A stretch of DNA of 64,000 nucleotides from Semisulcospira habei (Eukaryota > Mollusca > Gastropoda > Semisulcospiridae), in NCBI GenBank assembly GCA_036245525.1, contig BTPG01000006.1, forward strand, positions 67,450,708 through 67,514,707, written 5' to 3'. Below, piece by piece: positions 29,700-41,768 of the stretch. Position numbers and translations under genes: made by a program. Position 1 is the first letter of the stretch. Every line of letters begins with the position of its first letter. The notes beneath the pieces were generated by a model. That model searched no databases and was not told the origin of the DNA. It worked only from the letters and a program-made list of their open reading frames with translations.

Positions 29700-30870
29700 T
29701 ATATTTTGGGGAGAGGGACATAGATGAACCCACTGCCCTCCGAATTCACGCTCATTATGGAGACAACCTGTCTAAAGTTCCTTGTTTAGGTGAGATACTA
29801 GTCAGTATCTTAAATGATTTTCATTTATTTCCAGTAACGTAACGCTGCCTTCTGCAGGATATGCTTTGAGGATAAACAATTTCACCTAAAGAATGGGTTC
29901 TCAATAAATTTCCTGCATAAGAAAGACTTTCCATGCTCATAATTTAAAAGCCAAATGAGTAGGCACAATTAACAATTGTGCGCAAGAAGGCTGGTTTGTT
30001 GGTTGTATATTGCTTAACGTCTTGACTGCAGCAAGGCTTTTCTCACGATGTGCTTGCACTGCTTGTAAACCAAAACCTAAACAAAATATTGAATCATGTT
30101 GTCAGACGGTCTAATATGCGTAATAAACCTAAGAGATGCTAGGGACACTGCACCTTCATGCTTATTTATCATACTTCATTTAGCGAAAGTGAGTAGAAAG
30201 TCATCACAATTACAAAATATTACAGGGAAATGATATAAAAAAATACATTAACTGCAAACACATATCACTTTTCATCTCTTGGATGCCTCATACCATGTAG
30301 CAACACACATCCAATATCAAGGACTGCAGGCAGCACAGACAGTAGGGAGAATTTAAAAAGGAAAATACAGGTGAATGGGCCGAGACATAAACATACCCCC
30401 CTCCCAATTAAATGCAAGAAAAGTTAGTCCCTAAATAAGACATAGCAATATCATAAATACGAGTGACAGGGGTGGATCAGGGGAGGGGGGGGGGGGGGTC
30501 CAGGTTTCCGAACCACCCCCAACCCAAAATTCTTTAAAATGCTATAACAAAGTTTTCTTCCATGCAAAGTTGAATGAAACCCATGATAAACTCAATTTCT
30601 GGTCACAATGTCAAGCATTAATAATAATAATAAAATAATACGTAGTATTTATATGGCTCATTTCTCATATTTTTGTAATATAACTCATTACTTGTTCAGT
30701 AAACTTGTCCTGCTGTATACTATGCCATATCGGTATAACTAATTCTATAAGTCACCTGCTGATGATCACAACCAACCTCCCCCCCCCCCCCCCCAAAAAA
30801 AAAAAAAAAAAAAAAAAGACCACTAAAACAACTTTTACTGGCAGAAGTAACATGTAGTTAGTTATTGGGG
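28640..30870. other. AT-rich DNA without recognised genes
   Basis: Contents are poly-A and poly-G tracts, (TTTA)n at 29664-29700, and one 174-residue + frame at 28976-29500 with no recognised similarity and a G-rich interruption, judged unlikely to be coding. Confidence 0.4.
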
Positions 30871-30875
30871 TTTAA

Positions 30876-30906
30876 CACTAAGCAGGCGAACATGGCCATC
30901 TCATGT
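30876..30906 (+). repeat. SINE-like segment, empty TTAA site
   Basis: TTATTGGGGTTTAACACTAA then GCAGGCGAACATGGCCATC is the uninterrupted form of the sequence that holds a family B element at 31100. Another uninterrupted copy is at 25061-25100. Confidence 0.7.
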
Positions 30907-31099
30907 CGGATTTTACTGCTAAAACAGAAAATGCACGTAAAAATATGAACTAACAATCGTATTGTTCTTCACATGATGAAAGTGAAGCAGCAATACCTGA
31001 TCATGAACACTAAGACTTTCATACATGCAATTTAAAACAGGGCAAATTTTGAACATTTTTGCTGTCAGTTTGTTATAAGAGTGCGTTGGTTATTGGGGT

Positions 31100-31323
31100 T
31101 TAACCCTTTTAGCACCGTGGGAGCATTTCCCGAATTTTGGAAGTGTTATTTAACGACTATAGGTACCACAGGAGGTGGATTGACCATGATAATTCAAGGG
31201 TAGTGCCAGATTAGCTTGGCGCCTTCAGGCGCCAAGCTAACCTGGCACTACCCCTGAATTATCAATCAATCTTGAATGGTCAATCAATCTCCTGCTGTAG
31301 GGTGTTGGCGCTGAAAGGGTTAA
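31100..31323. mobile_element. Family B MITE with matching empty sites
   Basis: TTAACCCTTTTAGCACC to GGCGCTGAAAGGGTTAA, flanked by GGTTATTGGGGTT on the left and CGCTGAGCAGGCGACTAAGG on the right. Removing the element and one TTAA restores the sequence seen at 30876 and 25061. Confidence 0.85.
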
Positions 31324-32650
31324 CGCTGAGCAGGCGACTAAGGCCATCATCATAAAGATAGTTATAAGAGAAGTCAACAACGCTGCAGGGACTGAATAAA
31401 ACATTATATCTGAATTTTTTTAATATGTGACCTTGTTATAATCGTTTAATTTTACAGACAAATAACAAGTTCGTGATCGCTGCAAAGAAACTTTATTACT
31501 TTTGTTACATATCCGACCTTGTTATAAGCTAAGTTGACTATATTGTGAAATCCCTAATACCAAATTGTAACCTCCTACACAACTTACACTAGCAAAAGTT
31601 ATTCCAGTGTCGTAGTCCAGGGAGCAGGCAGATCTCAATAAAATGAATAACTACTGGCTGATTTCTTTTCCTTCCATTTTAAGCAAATTCCTGGAACAAC
31701 ATGAGCTCAACAATTTCACCGCACATTAGACACCAACAAATCAAAATCAAAGGGCGCACTTAGTGATGAAAATTATGTTAAAATTTGTGAAGTTTATTGA
31801 AGTTCATTGTCAGGATATGGAACAAAACACAGACTACTTGAAAATAAATGTTACCTATGCTTGTCGTTTTTACTAGGAAATTCAGTGGCACTGAAATCAA
31901 CATATTTGTATCATTGCCTTTAATAAATGATGGAGTTAAAATCCACGCAGGTCTGTACAGTGGAGGAAGGGGCTAATTATAAAGATCTTATGAGGAGAAA
32001 GAAAAAGCTACTCGATCCAGATCTGCCCCCCCCCCCCCCCCCCATCTCTTCATTACCTCTTCATCAACTATTCCCTACAGACCGTACCTGTGTGTGACCC
32101 CCCACCCCCCACACACACACCCCAACACCCCCCAATCTTCATTACCTCTTTATCATCTATTACCTACGAGCCGCAGTTGCGTCTGAAACACCCCCCTCCC
32201 CCAAAAACAAACAAACAACAAAAAGCACACAAACAAACAAACAAAACAAGCAAAAAAAAAACGAAAAAGACAAAAACAAAAACAACAACACAACAAACAA
32301 ACGCAAAACAACGACAACAGTTCTATAATCTTCATAATGTTGAACTTATGCGGGCGCTCCACGAAATAAGAAGAACCCAGTGCCAAAGGTCTAGTTTTGG
32401 CCTGGAAGATGAAAGTTTGAATTTAGCACGATCATACTTATGAAACCCATATTATAGTTCAGATTTATGGGTGGGGATGGGTACGGACTAGTTAAACTGG
32501 AATAATACATGTATGTAAGCTGACTGTCCCTGGAGTGAAAAGAAGATATTCACAACAGAGTCCATAACGCAATGGCCGACATTTTAAAGTGGCGGGCATT
32601 TTCAACATGGCTGGACTGAGCAGGATTATAAGGCTGAACAAACAGAGCCT
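31324..32650. other. AT-rich DNA with possible pogo-like ends
   Basis: GACCTTGTTATAA occurs at 31430 and 31513 next to TTTGTTACATATCC, similar to motifs near 5580 and 12795. A C-rich and CAAA-rich low-complexity tract is at 32028-32320. No gene seen. Confidence 0.35.
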
Positions 32651-32657
32651 ACCGCTG

Positions 32658-32968
32658 AGAGTCCGAAATAGCTCAGGCGGTTAAATGTCGGAGCAAGAGA
32701 GCGAAGGGAATCGCCGGGTCGTGGGTTCGAATCTCGTCCCGGCCCGGTAGCTGGACTCACAATCCAGGGGTAAAAGACGGATTTGTTCAACAGCATGTCC
32801 GTTGAAAGGTCCTGGTAAATCAAAGTGGCACAGCTGGAGTGCGCTTGAGTTGATCAGTGTTCAGGTCGTACTCCGCAATAGATTTCCCTGTCCCCCATAA
32901 CCCGCCCGTCAGGGCCGTCCATATCACTTCGGTGCCGTGGACGTTAAACCCGAAACAAATCAATCAAT
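32658..32968 (+). mobile_element. tRNA-derived SINE, copy 3
   Basis: Same family as 11791 and 12125 but on the + strand: ATAGCTCAGGCGGTTAAATG, GGGTTCGAATC, body, GTGCCGTGGACGTTAAACCC and an (ATCA)n tail. Confidence 0.85.
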
Positions 32969-33790
32969 CAAAGCCTACCGCTTTTCGTGTAGGACGCAAT
33001 GATCTCAGCTAAAACAAACTGGAAGTCATTCACAGCTCCGTACTCCACTGGCCGCCATTGAAACATCCTATGGTGTGTTTTCATGCACTAAAACAAGGTA
33101 AAACGTCGCAAACACAAAAAGAAAGTTCGTTACAAACCCCTATTTGCACTGGCCTACTAGATTTGCATTGGTATATATATACCTCCCGCGTTGACCTAAT
33201 CTTCCAATTTCTCTCTCAGTCTGAGGATGCAAACGGAGCAAATTCTCCCTGCAAATGCACATTTCGCTCGGAGTGTGCCTGCCGCCTGCACATAGAAGCG
33301 TTAAACTCTTATCAATTCTTCTTCTTTTTTTTTTTTTTTTGCTGCTCCAAGTTTCCTTTGTCGACCTCAGAGGTCACGCCGCTCATCCTAATCAACCCCA
33401 GTGTGCTGACCAAGGCCCGCTATTGTTCCAACCAGACTCCCGGCCCTGCTGCTATATATAATAATAATGTACGTTTATATAGCGCTTAACCTCCAAATGA
33501 GCGGGGGGGGGGGGGGGGGGGGGGGGGAAGGGTAGGTAGTGTGTGTTTGTGTAAAAACTCGCCAAAAAAATATCAAACAGGAAGACCAGCGGGGTGGGTG
33601 GGGGGGGGGGGGGGGGGAGTAGAAAACACCCCATAAAAGGGACTTTCTTATAAAGAAGTACCACATTCCTTCAGCCAATGAAGATAAGTAGCGGCTAATC
33701 TCTCTGTTTGTTTGTTTGTCTATTTTGACAAAGGGTATTTACCCGAAATATTAATAAATTGTGTTGTACCCGTCTTTTCTAAGCGTGTTT
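32969..33790. other. Simple-repeat rich DNA
   Basis: A poly-T run (33326-33340) and two poly-G tracts (33502-33527, 33600-33618). Positions 33705-33790 may belong to the LINE 5' region; the true boundary is not visible. Confidence 0.4.
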
Positions 33791-34492
33791 CTTTCTCCGT
33801 TGGGTACTTCTTTGCATCTGGGCAGTGGGCAGATGTTCACATCTGCACGGGACATAGACGACCCCGGCCCCCACGAGTCCCCTGCTGCCTTGCAGGCCTG
33901 GCCGCTTGGCTGCGGAAAGGCTAAGGGAAGAAACCCCTGACATCAAAGCCCCCGTGTCTCCGGGGAAGGCGTTTGAGCCAGAGACTAAGACAAGGACAGT
34001 CTGATATAAAACCTACGACCTGAGGACCTCGATGCCACCGTCCCAGCTTGCTAGGCCATGGCAAACGAACCAAGGGTTTGAAGGGTGGGGCCAGTACTGC
34101 GCACACTGCACTCCACCAAAAAGCTCCACCGCGCAGGCTTTAGGAAACGCCCACGGACTATGACACTGAACTTTCCAAGTCCTGTAGCGATGGGCAAGGG
34201 GCAAAACGGCAGGTGAAAGATGTCACTGGAAGCCGCAGTCTGAAACCTGCATGCAGGCGGTTCAGGATATTGGTCGCCTGATGTTGACCTGGGGATGACA
34301 ACGTCACTCGGCACACCCTGAACGACCAAGCAGCCTTCTCTAGGGACAGCACTGCTTGCTCCACACGGAGAGGGGCCTAGAAAAGGTGGCCTAACCAAAG
34401 CTCATCCCCTCGTAACCCCAGTTGGCTAGCCGCGGTCAACGGGCATCTTCTCATGCGGTCAGAAAACAAGAAAAAACAACGGATCCACTCTC

Positions 34493-35611
34493 ATGATGAC
34501 CATGACCGGACTCAACGTAGCATGCTGGAACATCCGAACCAAGCTCGACACAGCAGACAGCGGACGCCCTGAGCGTCGCTCCGCCCTCATTGCCCATGAA
34601 TTGCGCAGGTTAAACATCGACATCGCCGCGCTCAGCGAAGTACGCCTCCCGGAGGAAGGCAGCCTCCAAGAACTTGGCGCTGGCTACACCCTCTACTGGT
34701 CAGGCAGGCCTGTTTCAGAAAGACGGCTCTCAGGCGTGGGCTTCATGGTGAAGACCCCCATTGCGACTAAGTTGGAAAACCTACCAACGGGTCACTCCGA
34801 CCGCATCATGTCCATGCGCCTCCCACTGAGACACCAGCAATACGTCACCCTTCTCAGTGTGTACTCCCCAACCCTCCTGGCAGAGCCTGCAGAAAAAGAC
34901 AAGTTCTACTCTGACCTGCGCAGCCTCCTGCAGAGCACCCCTGCAGACGACAAAGTCATCATCCTTGGCGACTTCAACGCCAGAGTGGGCCAAGACTCTG
35001 AAGCCTGGAAAGGAGTCCTCGGCAAGCATGGCGTTGGGAACTGCAATGACAATGGTCGCCTACTGTTGGAGCTCTGTGCAGAGCAGCAACTTGTCATCAC
35101 CAACACTACTTTCCAGCAAAAGGACAGTCGAAAGACCACCTGGATGCATCCTCGCTCCAAGCACTGGCACCTTATCGACTATGTCCTAGTGCGTCAGAGG
35201 GACCGCAGTGACGTCCGCCTCACCAGAGTGATGCCCAGCGCAGAGTGCCACACTGACCACCGCCTTGTTCGCTGCAAACTCAGGCTCCGCCTCAAGCTGA
35301 AACCCAAGAAAGGCCCCCCCCCCACCCCCCCCCCCCCCCCCAAGAAAAAGCTTGATGTTGCCAGCCTTCAGCGTGACGACAAGAAAGCTGCCCTTCAGGC
35401 CGATTTACAGCGCATGCTCAAAGACACAGTTGATCCAGCGGACTCCTCCCCTGAAACACTCTGGGAACAACTGAAAACTGTTATTGTAAAATCTTCTGTG
35501 GAAGTCTTGGACTTTGCTAGAAAGAGGAGCAAAGACTGGTTTGACGAAAACGACGTAGAGATCCAGGAACATCTAGCAAAAAAAAAAGAGCCGCCCACCA
35601 GGCCCACCTAG
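34493..35611 (+). pseudogene. LINE AP-endonuclease domain and linker
   Basis: The 372-residue frame starts MMTMTGLNVACWNIRT and holds the exonuclease-endonuclease-phosphatase motifs in order: Asn in ACWNIRT, Glu in ALSEVRLPEEG, Asp and Asn in ILGDFNARVGQ, and the terminal HTDHRLVRCKL. In LINEs this domain nicks target DNA to prime reverse transcription. A poly-Pro insertion (PPPTPPPPPKKK, from a C-homopolymer at 35318-35340) and an A-run at 35579-35587 mark likely slippage; the frame ends at TAG shortly after the A-run while homology goes on in another frame. Confidence 0.8.
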
Positions 35612-35628
35612 CCCAGCCTTCCTGCCCT

Positions 35629-36885
35629 GTGAAGAAGTCTGCCTTCCGCCTCATCTGCAGCAGTCTCCAGCTCAAGCTTAGAGAACTCCAGAACGAGTGG
35701 TGGTCCAGACTCGCACAGAGGACCCAGCTCTGCGCTGACAACGGTGACTACAGGGGCTTCTACGAAGCACTGAAAGCAGTGTATGGCCCTAGGCACCTGG
35801 TACAAAGTCCCCTGCGAAGCGCTGATGGACAGGCACTCCTCACAGATAATACCTCCATCTTGAACCGCTGGTCGGAGTACTTTCAGGACCTCTTCGGCGC
35901 TGAGCGCACTGTTCAAGAAACAGTCATCCTCCAAATCCCACACCTTCCACTAAAGGTTGAATTGGACTAACCGCCCACCACCGAAGAGACCCTCACAGCC
36001 ATCCACCAGCTCAAGAGTGGCAAAGCAGCAGGCATTGACGGAATCCCGCCAGAGATATGGAAACATGGAGGCCCAGCACTGCACAACAAGCTCCACGACC
36101 TCTTTCTCTGCTGCTGGGAAAAAGGAACACTACCAAAGGATCTCCGTGATGCAGTCATCATCACCCTGTACAAGAACAAAGGAGAGAAGTCTGCCTGCTC
36201 AAATTATCGTGCAATTACCCTGCTGTCCATTGCCGGGAAAATTCTTGCAAGGTTGCTCCTGAATCGGCTGGTACCTGCCATCGCTGAAGACCTCCTCCCA
36301 GAGGGCCAGTGTGGCTTCAGAGCCAACAGGAGTACCACCGACATGGTCTTTGTGCTGAGACAGCTTCAGGAGAAGTGCCGCGAGCAGAACAAAGGGCTGT
36401 ACGTAACGTTTGTCGACCTAACAAAAGCGTTTGACACTGTGAGCAGGCAAGGTATGTGGCAGATCCTGGAGCGACTAGGCTGTCCCCCAAAGTTACTCAA
36501 CATGATCGTCCAGCTCCACGAGGACCAGCAAGGCCAGGTCAGACTAAACAGTGACCTCTCAGAACCATTCCCCATTCGCAACGGCGTGAAGCAAGGCTGC
36601 GTGCTGGCACCGACCCTCTTCACCATCTTCTTCAGCATGATGTTGAAGCAGGCCACAGTGGACTTCGACGATGACGACGCAGTGTACATCAGGTATCGTC
36701 TCGATGGCAGCCTGTTCAACCTCAGACGACTGCAGGCCCACACGAAAACCCTAGACCAACTGATTCGTGAGCTGCTATTTGCTGATGACGCTGCCCTCGT
36801 TGCACACACAGAGAGAGAGCCTTGCAGCGCATTACGTCCTGCTTCGCAGATGCCGCCCAGCTCTTTGGACTTGAGGTCAGTCTGA
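35629..36885 (+). pseudogene. LINE reverse transcriptase, frameshifted
   Basis: The linker (35629-35970) ends at an in-frame TAA. The fingers region (SGKAAGIDGIPPEIWKHGG) follows in the same frame, and a one-base shift near 36180 leads to the 36253-36885 frame. That frame holds GLYVTFVDLTKAFDTVSRQG, NGVKQGCVLAPTLFTIFFS and ELLFADDAALVAHTE, so the F-A-D-D catalytic motif is intact. The frame is lost again near 36820. The element must be inactive on its own. Confidence 0.8.
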
Positions 36886-37735
36886 AAAAGACAGAGGTCC
36901 TTCATCAGCCAGCACCCAAGGAAGAGCATCGCCCTCCCCACATCACCATCGGCGAGTCCGAACTGAAGTCTGTACACCAGTTTACCTACCTCGGCTGCAT
37001 CATCACGTCAGACGCCAAGCTGGACAAGGAGCTGGACAGGCTGGCAAAAGCGAACAGTGCTTTCGGGCGACTATTCAAGCGGGTGTGGCACAATCAACAG
37101 CTGAAAAAAGGCACCAAGATCAGCGTGTACAGAGCTGTCGTCCTCACCACCCTGCTGTACGGTTCCGAGTCCTGGGCCCTCTACCGCAGCCAACTATGAC
37201 TCCTCGAACGCTTTCACCAGCGCTGCCTGCGTACCATCCTCAGCATTCACTGGAGTGACTATGTCACCAACGTCGAGGTCCTTGAACAGGCGGAAACTTT
37301 GAGCATCGAGGCTTTGCTGCTGCGGACACAAGCTTCGCTGGGCGGGGCACGTCTCCAGGATGGAGGATCATCGCCTACCCAAGATCTCTGTTCGGCGAGC
37401 TCGCCACTGGACACCGAGACGGAGGGGCACCAAAGAAGAGATACAAAGACGGTCTCAAGAAGTCACTTAGTGCCTGCCAAATCGACCACCGCCAGTGGTC
37501 TTCGCTTGCTGCGGACCGTGACACCTGGCGCTCCACCATTCGCAAGGCATCCGTCTCCTTTGAGGACTCTCACAGAGCTAACCTTAAGGACAAGCGGCTC
37601 CGGAGAAAAAACAGAGTTGTCGTAACTCAGAACCCTGGCCATACCTTCCCCTGCAGCCACTGCGGTCGAACCTGCCTGTCCCGGATTGGCCTCCGCAGTC
37701 ACGAAAATGCTTGCAGACGTGGGCAAGCCCTATAG
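36822..37735 (+). pseudogene. LINE ORF2 C-terminal region, broken
   Basis: Homologous to 13788-12970: TYLGCIITSDAKLDKELDRL, then an in-frame TGA at 37197-37199 in ALYRSQL, further shifts after 37310, and a zinc-finger remnant (CSHCGRTCLSRIGLRSH) near 37650-37710. Confidence 0.8.
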
Positions 37736-38010
37736 AATCTTCGTTCGCGAAGCCAAGCCATGAAATGAAAAAAAAAAACTTCTTTGCATATTACACGCTT
37801 GGCAGTCACCTTTTTGGTCTGGATTGACTTTCTTATAGCATTTTACAGAATTTTGGGTGGGAGGGGTAGGGGTCCAGAGCCCCTGACCCCCTCTTCAGAT
37901 CCGCCCCTGCATTGTCGGTCGCCATCCCTGTGCCCCTCAGTCTTCAAACCTCTCCCACCCCCCACCCTACATCTCCCTCCTCTGAAGTCATCACCCCGCT
38001 GTAAATAGTG

Positions 38011-38202
38011 TTAACCCGTTCACTGCTGTGAAAAACAGAATACCACCTAACTGAAAGAGGTGTGGATCCTCATGAGCCCCCGCAACTGTTACTGAAATCA
38101 CCGTCTAGCCATGCTGTTTGGGCGCCCTGGGCACTTTGGCATGAACTAGCTTCATCGATTAATTTCAGAAACACATGCGTCCACTGGCAATTAAGGGGTT
38201 AA
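38011..38202. mobile_element. Family A MITE lacking half of its hairpin
   Basis: TTAACCCGTTCACTGC to GGCAATTAAGGGGTTAA. The left arm with GATCCTCATGAGCCCCCGC is present but the right arm is deleted. It shares its final TTAA with the next element. Confidence 0.75.
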
Positions 38203-38405
38203 CACATTCAGCCCGGCGTACGTATTTCCCAATTTTGGAGGCGTCATCTAACGACTATGCACCAATTGCAGGAGATGGATCGACAATTCAAGGGTAGTGC
38301 CAGATTAGCTTGGCGCCTGTCTGCGCCAAGCTAATCTGACACTGCCCTTGAATTATCATGGTCGACCCATCTCCTGCTGTAGTGCGTCAGGGCTCAATAG
38401 GTTAA
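38199..38405. mobile_element. Family B MITE abutting family A
   Basis: TTAACACATTCAGCCCGGCG to GGGCTCAATAGGTTAA; hairpin 38279-38370 with GGCGCCTGTCTGCGCC centre. TTAA 38199-38202 is common to both elements. Confidence 0.8.
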
Positions 38406-39443
38406 ACATGATTTAAACTTTCGTTTTATTGGTACCAGTTGTGGATGTCCATGCGAAGTTAGTTACACTCATTGAGCCCAACTCCATGCAGGTAGGTTAC
38501 ACGTAAGGAGAAGAAAGAAGAAGAGTCAAATAACAGTATAGTCCTTTGAGCAGGGCTTGCTTCGGGGTTTGTTTGTTATCAAGTTTTTTGTTTGTTTGTT
38601 GTAATTTTTTTTGGGGGGTGGGGGTGGAGGGCGGGGGGGGGGGGGGGGGGGGGGAGGAGGGGGTCTGCAACAACAACAAAAATTGAACGGCAGATGATTT
38701 CAAGATAACTCTACGAAAAAAAGATGATCACCAACTGTGGACCTAACATAAGTTATGACAATCAAGTCATAAGTCATGACAATAAAGGTTTAGCCTTTGC
38801 TCCCGCGAAATGTGTAACATGCCTAATTTAAGCCTGATAAAATATGCCCTAATCGAGCCCCACTCAGAGACACTGACATATTTATTCCTGTATATTTCAC
38901 GCTCTCGTGTTGAATGTTCAATGTCATGGTCTTGCAAGGCGTCTGATCAGTGCATAGCTTGTCACAGTTTCAACATCAGCGATGCTGGGCAGTGATCACT
39001 GAGGCCTAAACAGGACATAAATTTCAAACCGTTGGGTTTGAAGTCAACTAAATTTTAAAATGAATTAGGACCAAGTTTGGTGATCACTTTTTGTTCTTAG
39101 TGTTGAGCTGAAATGCGTCTTATTCAAAAGTTAATTGGAAAAAAACACGAGGCAAGCGTTACTCAAACGAACTATACAACAGAACTGTTGGGCGGTAGTT
39201 CAACTAGATTTGGTCAAAAGCGCACCACTGACTGATTCAGTCACACTCAGCAACACAAGGCTTAGAATTATGTTCACTCTTTTTATTTTCCTCTGGACGG
39301 ATGCCGAAAAAAAAGTTCTTGTACCTATCACCAGCACGCAAACAGAACTAGTGTGAAACCAAACAATAAATGAAAAACAAAATAACCAACAACACGGTGT
39401 CCAGGATATACGGGCACTTATACATGAAGGAAAGCACAGAAGC
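38406..39443. other. Unrecognised DNA
   Basis: Includes a G homopolymer run near 38634-38654 and AT-rich sequence; no gene or known element recognised. Confidence 0.4.
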
Positions 39444-39508
39444 GTGGCGGTCCTTGATTTTAGATATTACGGCCCATGGCCGTAAGATCCAAAATCACAG
39501 ACCAGCAT
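39444..39508. repeat. Family G foldback
   Basis: Family G is a 60-75 bp palindrome with ends TGCTGGTCTGTGATTTTGGA and the inverse, around CTTACGGCC-like centres. In this copy the left outer arm is mutated (GCGTGGCGGTCCTTGATTTT). Confidence 0.65.
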
Positions 39509-40082
39509 ATATAGTGTTTAAAACATCCACCGCAAACATTAGCATATCATACTTGTCGCTGGAATGTCAAGAAGGAATGTCAAAATGTGTTAACCTAAAC
39601 TGGAAATTAATATTTTAAAAAAAAATTTAAAAATGCATGCCAAGCATATGTGTGCTATGATTTTGGTGTGCGTGTATTATGAATGTCTGCATGCATGTAT
39701 CGGTAACAGACCATTGTCAGAATTTCAGCAAAAAAAAGTAGGGATATCTCGGAGACAACGAACCGTATCAGGACAAAAAGGGCCCAACTGCAGTCTACAC
39801 AAATTACCAGAAGTTAACAGAAAAGGCAACAAATGTTAATTAACTTACAAAAAAAATCCAAAATGGCAACCACAGCCGTGTAAAACGGCTAATTTTGTTT
39901 TTCATAGTAGTTTCATGATTATCATAAATGATTCACAGACACAACTAGGTAACGAGGCAAAACAACAAAGATTACCACAAAGGATTTCTATACACAAGTC
40001 TGCTGGTTTGCATTCCTGACAAAATCATTGTGATCGAGTGAGTGTGTGATAAACACGCAGAGTATTTTGATCCTTTATGCAA

Positions 40083-40292
40083 TTACACTCATTCAGCCCG
40101 GACACACCACCACAGCAAGACATGGATCGAGCATGATAGTGCAAGGGTGGTGCCGAAATAGCTTGAGGCGCCAAGCTATTTTGGCACCACCCTTGAAATT
40201 TCATGCTCGATCTGTCTCCAGAATTATAATACAGCCCTACAGAGGGCAACTTCAAAATTTGGGGATTTCGGTCCTGGGGTAGAATGTGTTAA
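40083..40292. mobile_element. Family B MITE
   Basis: Left TTAC (decayed TTAA) ACTCATTCAGCCCGG, right GGGGTAGAATGTGTTAA; subfamily with ACACACCACCACAGCAAGAC. The hairpin has a shortened GAGGCGCC centre. Confidence 0.8.
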
Positions 40293-40347
40293 GTTATTGT
40301 GAGTAGTATTTACGTAAAAATACTCTCCGGCCCAATTTTACAAGCGT

Positions 40348-40408
40348 GGTGCTGGTCTGTAATTTTGGTCTTTATAGCCGGAAATTACAGACCAGTACCT
40401 GAAATCAC
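40348..40408. repeat. Family G foldback
   Basis: GTGCTGGTCTGTAATTTTGG and the inverse AAATTACAGACCAGTAC. Confidence 0.65.
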
Positions 40409-41143
40409 AGAACGACAGCTGCACCATGTGTGAAAGTTGGATGCGGTGAAAACTCAGGAAAGCTAGCAAGTTTCCAAATATCCTTCTGGCTACACCTACA
40501 GTCTGGACTGAAACCTCACTTTTGGCTATTTGTGTAAAGGGTTCAACAGGCGACTTCCGGTGATCAGAAGTAGGTCAAACTGACTGCGTGTGCTTCGACG
40601 AAAACAACAGCCAGGACAAACATACGATATCGCATGTTTGTCACAGTTTTAATCAACCCGTCGAAACACTTGCAATTTGGCCTACTTCTGATTTCCAAAC
40701 GGAAATTTTGAAAATATATATTACAGAAATGTCCATATCTAGGTTATTTGCATGCAACATCGTAACTAATAATGTTGTGCTTTTGAGAAAGAAAAAAAAG
40801 TTTACATTTTGCTCAGAAATGTGTGATTGAGGCTTTCCTCAAAAGATGGTCATGAACATTTTTTTTCCTAATGAGCGACTGGTTTGAGATTTCGTCAGAA
40901 AATGGGAACAAAAAAAGGAGGCAAGTGCATCAAAAGCATGATTTCACGCCACTTACAGGGTTGCATGCGAACACAATAAATATGCGAGATTTTCAAGTTT
41001 GCAGATTTCCATCTTCCCGTTTGCCAACTTCCACCCATGCAGCACCTTTTGAATCTAACGGGCTTCAGCCGTGGGGTCGAAATGACACACCCAGCACACA
41101 TGATACACAATATTCATATCAGACAATTTCCATTCAGTAGCAT

Positions 41144-41326
41144 TTAACCCATTCAGCCCTGACGCCCTACAGCAGGAGATGGGTCGACCATGATAACTCA
41201 AGGTAGTGCCAGACTAGCTTGGCGCCTCGAGTTATCATGGTCGATCCATCTCCTGCAGCTGGTGCATAGTCAATAGATGACGCCTTCAAAACTTGGGAAA
41301 TGCGGCCGTCGGGCTGAATGAGTAAA
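41144..41326. mobile_element. Family B MITE with partial hairpin deletion
   Basis: TTAACCCATTCAGCCCTGAC to GGGCTGAATGAGTAAA. One arm after GGCGCC is deleted, joining GGCGCC directly to TCGAGTTATCATGG. Confidence 0.75.
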
Positions 41327-41400
41327 TGTAGTCTTGTTGCATATTTTGCATTATCTGATGCAGATAAACACTGCTATAATTACAACACTCATAAAGCAGC

Positions 41401-41478
41401 TTAATCCTTTGGCTTTTGGTAGCAATTTCAGGCAGGAATCACCTCGACCGAACTCGCTACCAGCAGCCAAAGGGTTGA
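41401..41478. mobile_element. Family H TTAA element
   Basis: Family H carries CCTTTGGC outer repeats and an interior AGCGCTTTTTG...GATTCCTGCAGGAATC hairpin. Here TTAATCCTTTGGCTTTTGG to CAGCCAAAGGGTTGA, with GGTAGC and GCTACC arms. Confidence 0.6.
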
Positions 41479-41700
41479 AAATCTGAGTAAAATTATCACA
41501 GTGATTGTGTGTACACGCACAAATTACCTGGACGGACTTATCACGGTAACACTAATCCATTGAAAACGGACGGATATTACGTTGATTTTTTTTGTTTGTA
41601 AAAGTGGTCAAAGTAAACCAATGTACCGGTACATAACCGGGAAACTTATTCAATTTGCTGCCCCCCCCCCCCACCACCCCCACCCCCCCCAAAAAAAAAG

Positions 41701-41768
41701 TGTGCTGGTCTGTGATTTTGGACTTTATGGTTTGAAGCCGTAAGCTCCAAAATCACAGACCAACACAC
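41701..41768. repeat. Family G foldback, well preserved
   Basis: TGTGCTGGTCTGTGATTTTG ... AAAATCACAGACCAACACA around GGTTTGAAGCCGTAAG. Confidence 0.75.

Larger units (their letters stand above)
33800..37775 (+). mobile_element. APE-type LINE, long decayed copy
   Basis: A nearly full-length non-LTR retrotransposon: probable 5' UTR to 34492, endonuclease, reverse transcriptase and a C-terminal zinc-finger region, ending with ATCTTCGTTCGCGAAG and an A-rich tail. Reading frames are broken by several indels and stops. It shares its 3' half with 12940-13917. The 5' boundary is estimated. Confidence 0.8.

Noticed and set aside
32658..32730. tRNA gene
   Set aside because: A and B boxes are present but the rest does not fold as a tRNA and the sequence continues into the SINE body shared by three copies.
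33799..34492. Short frames before the LINE endonuclease as an ORF1 protein
   Set aside because: No coiled coil, RRM or zinc-knuckle motif was visible; treated as 5' UTR.
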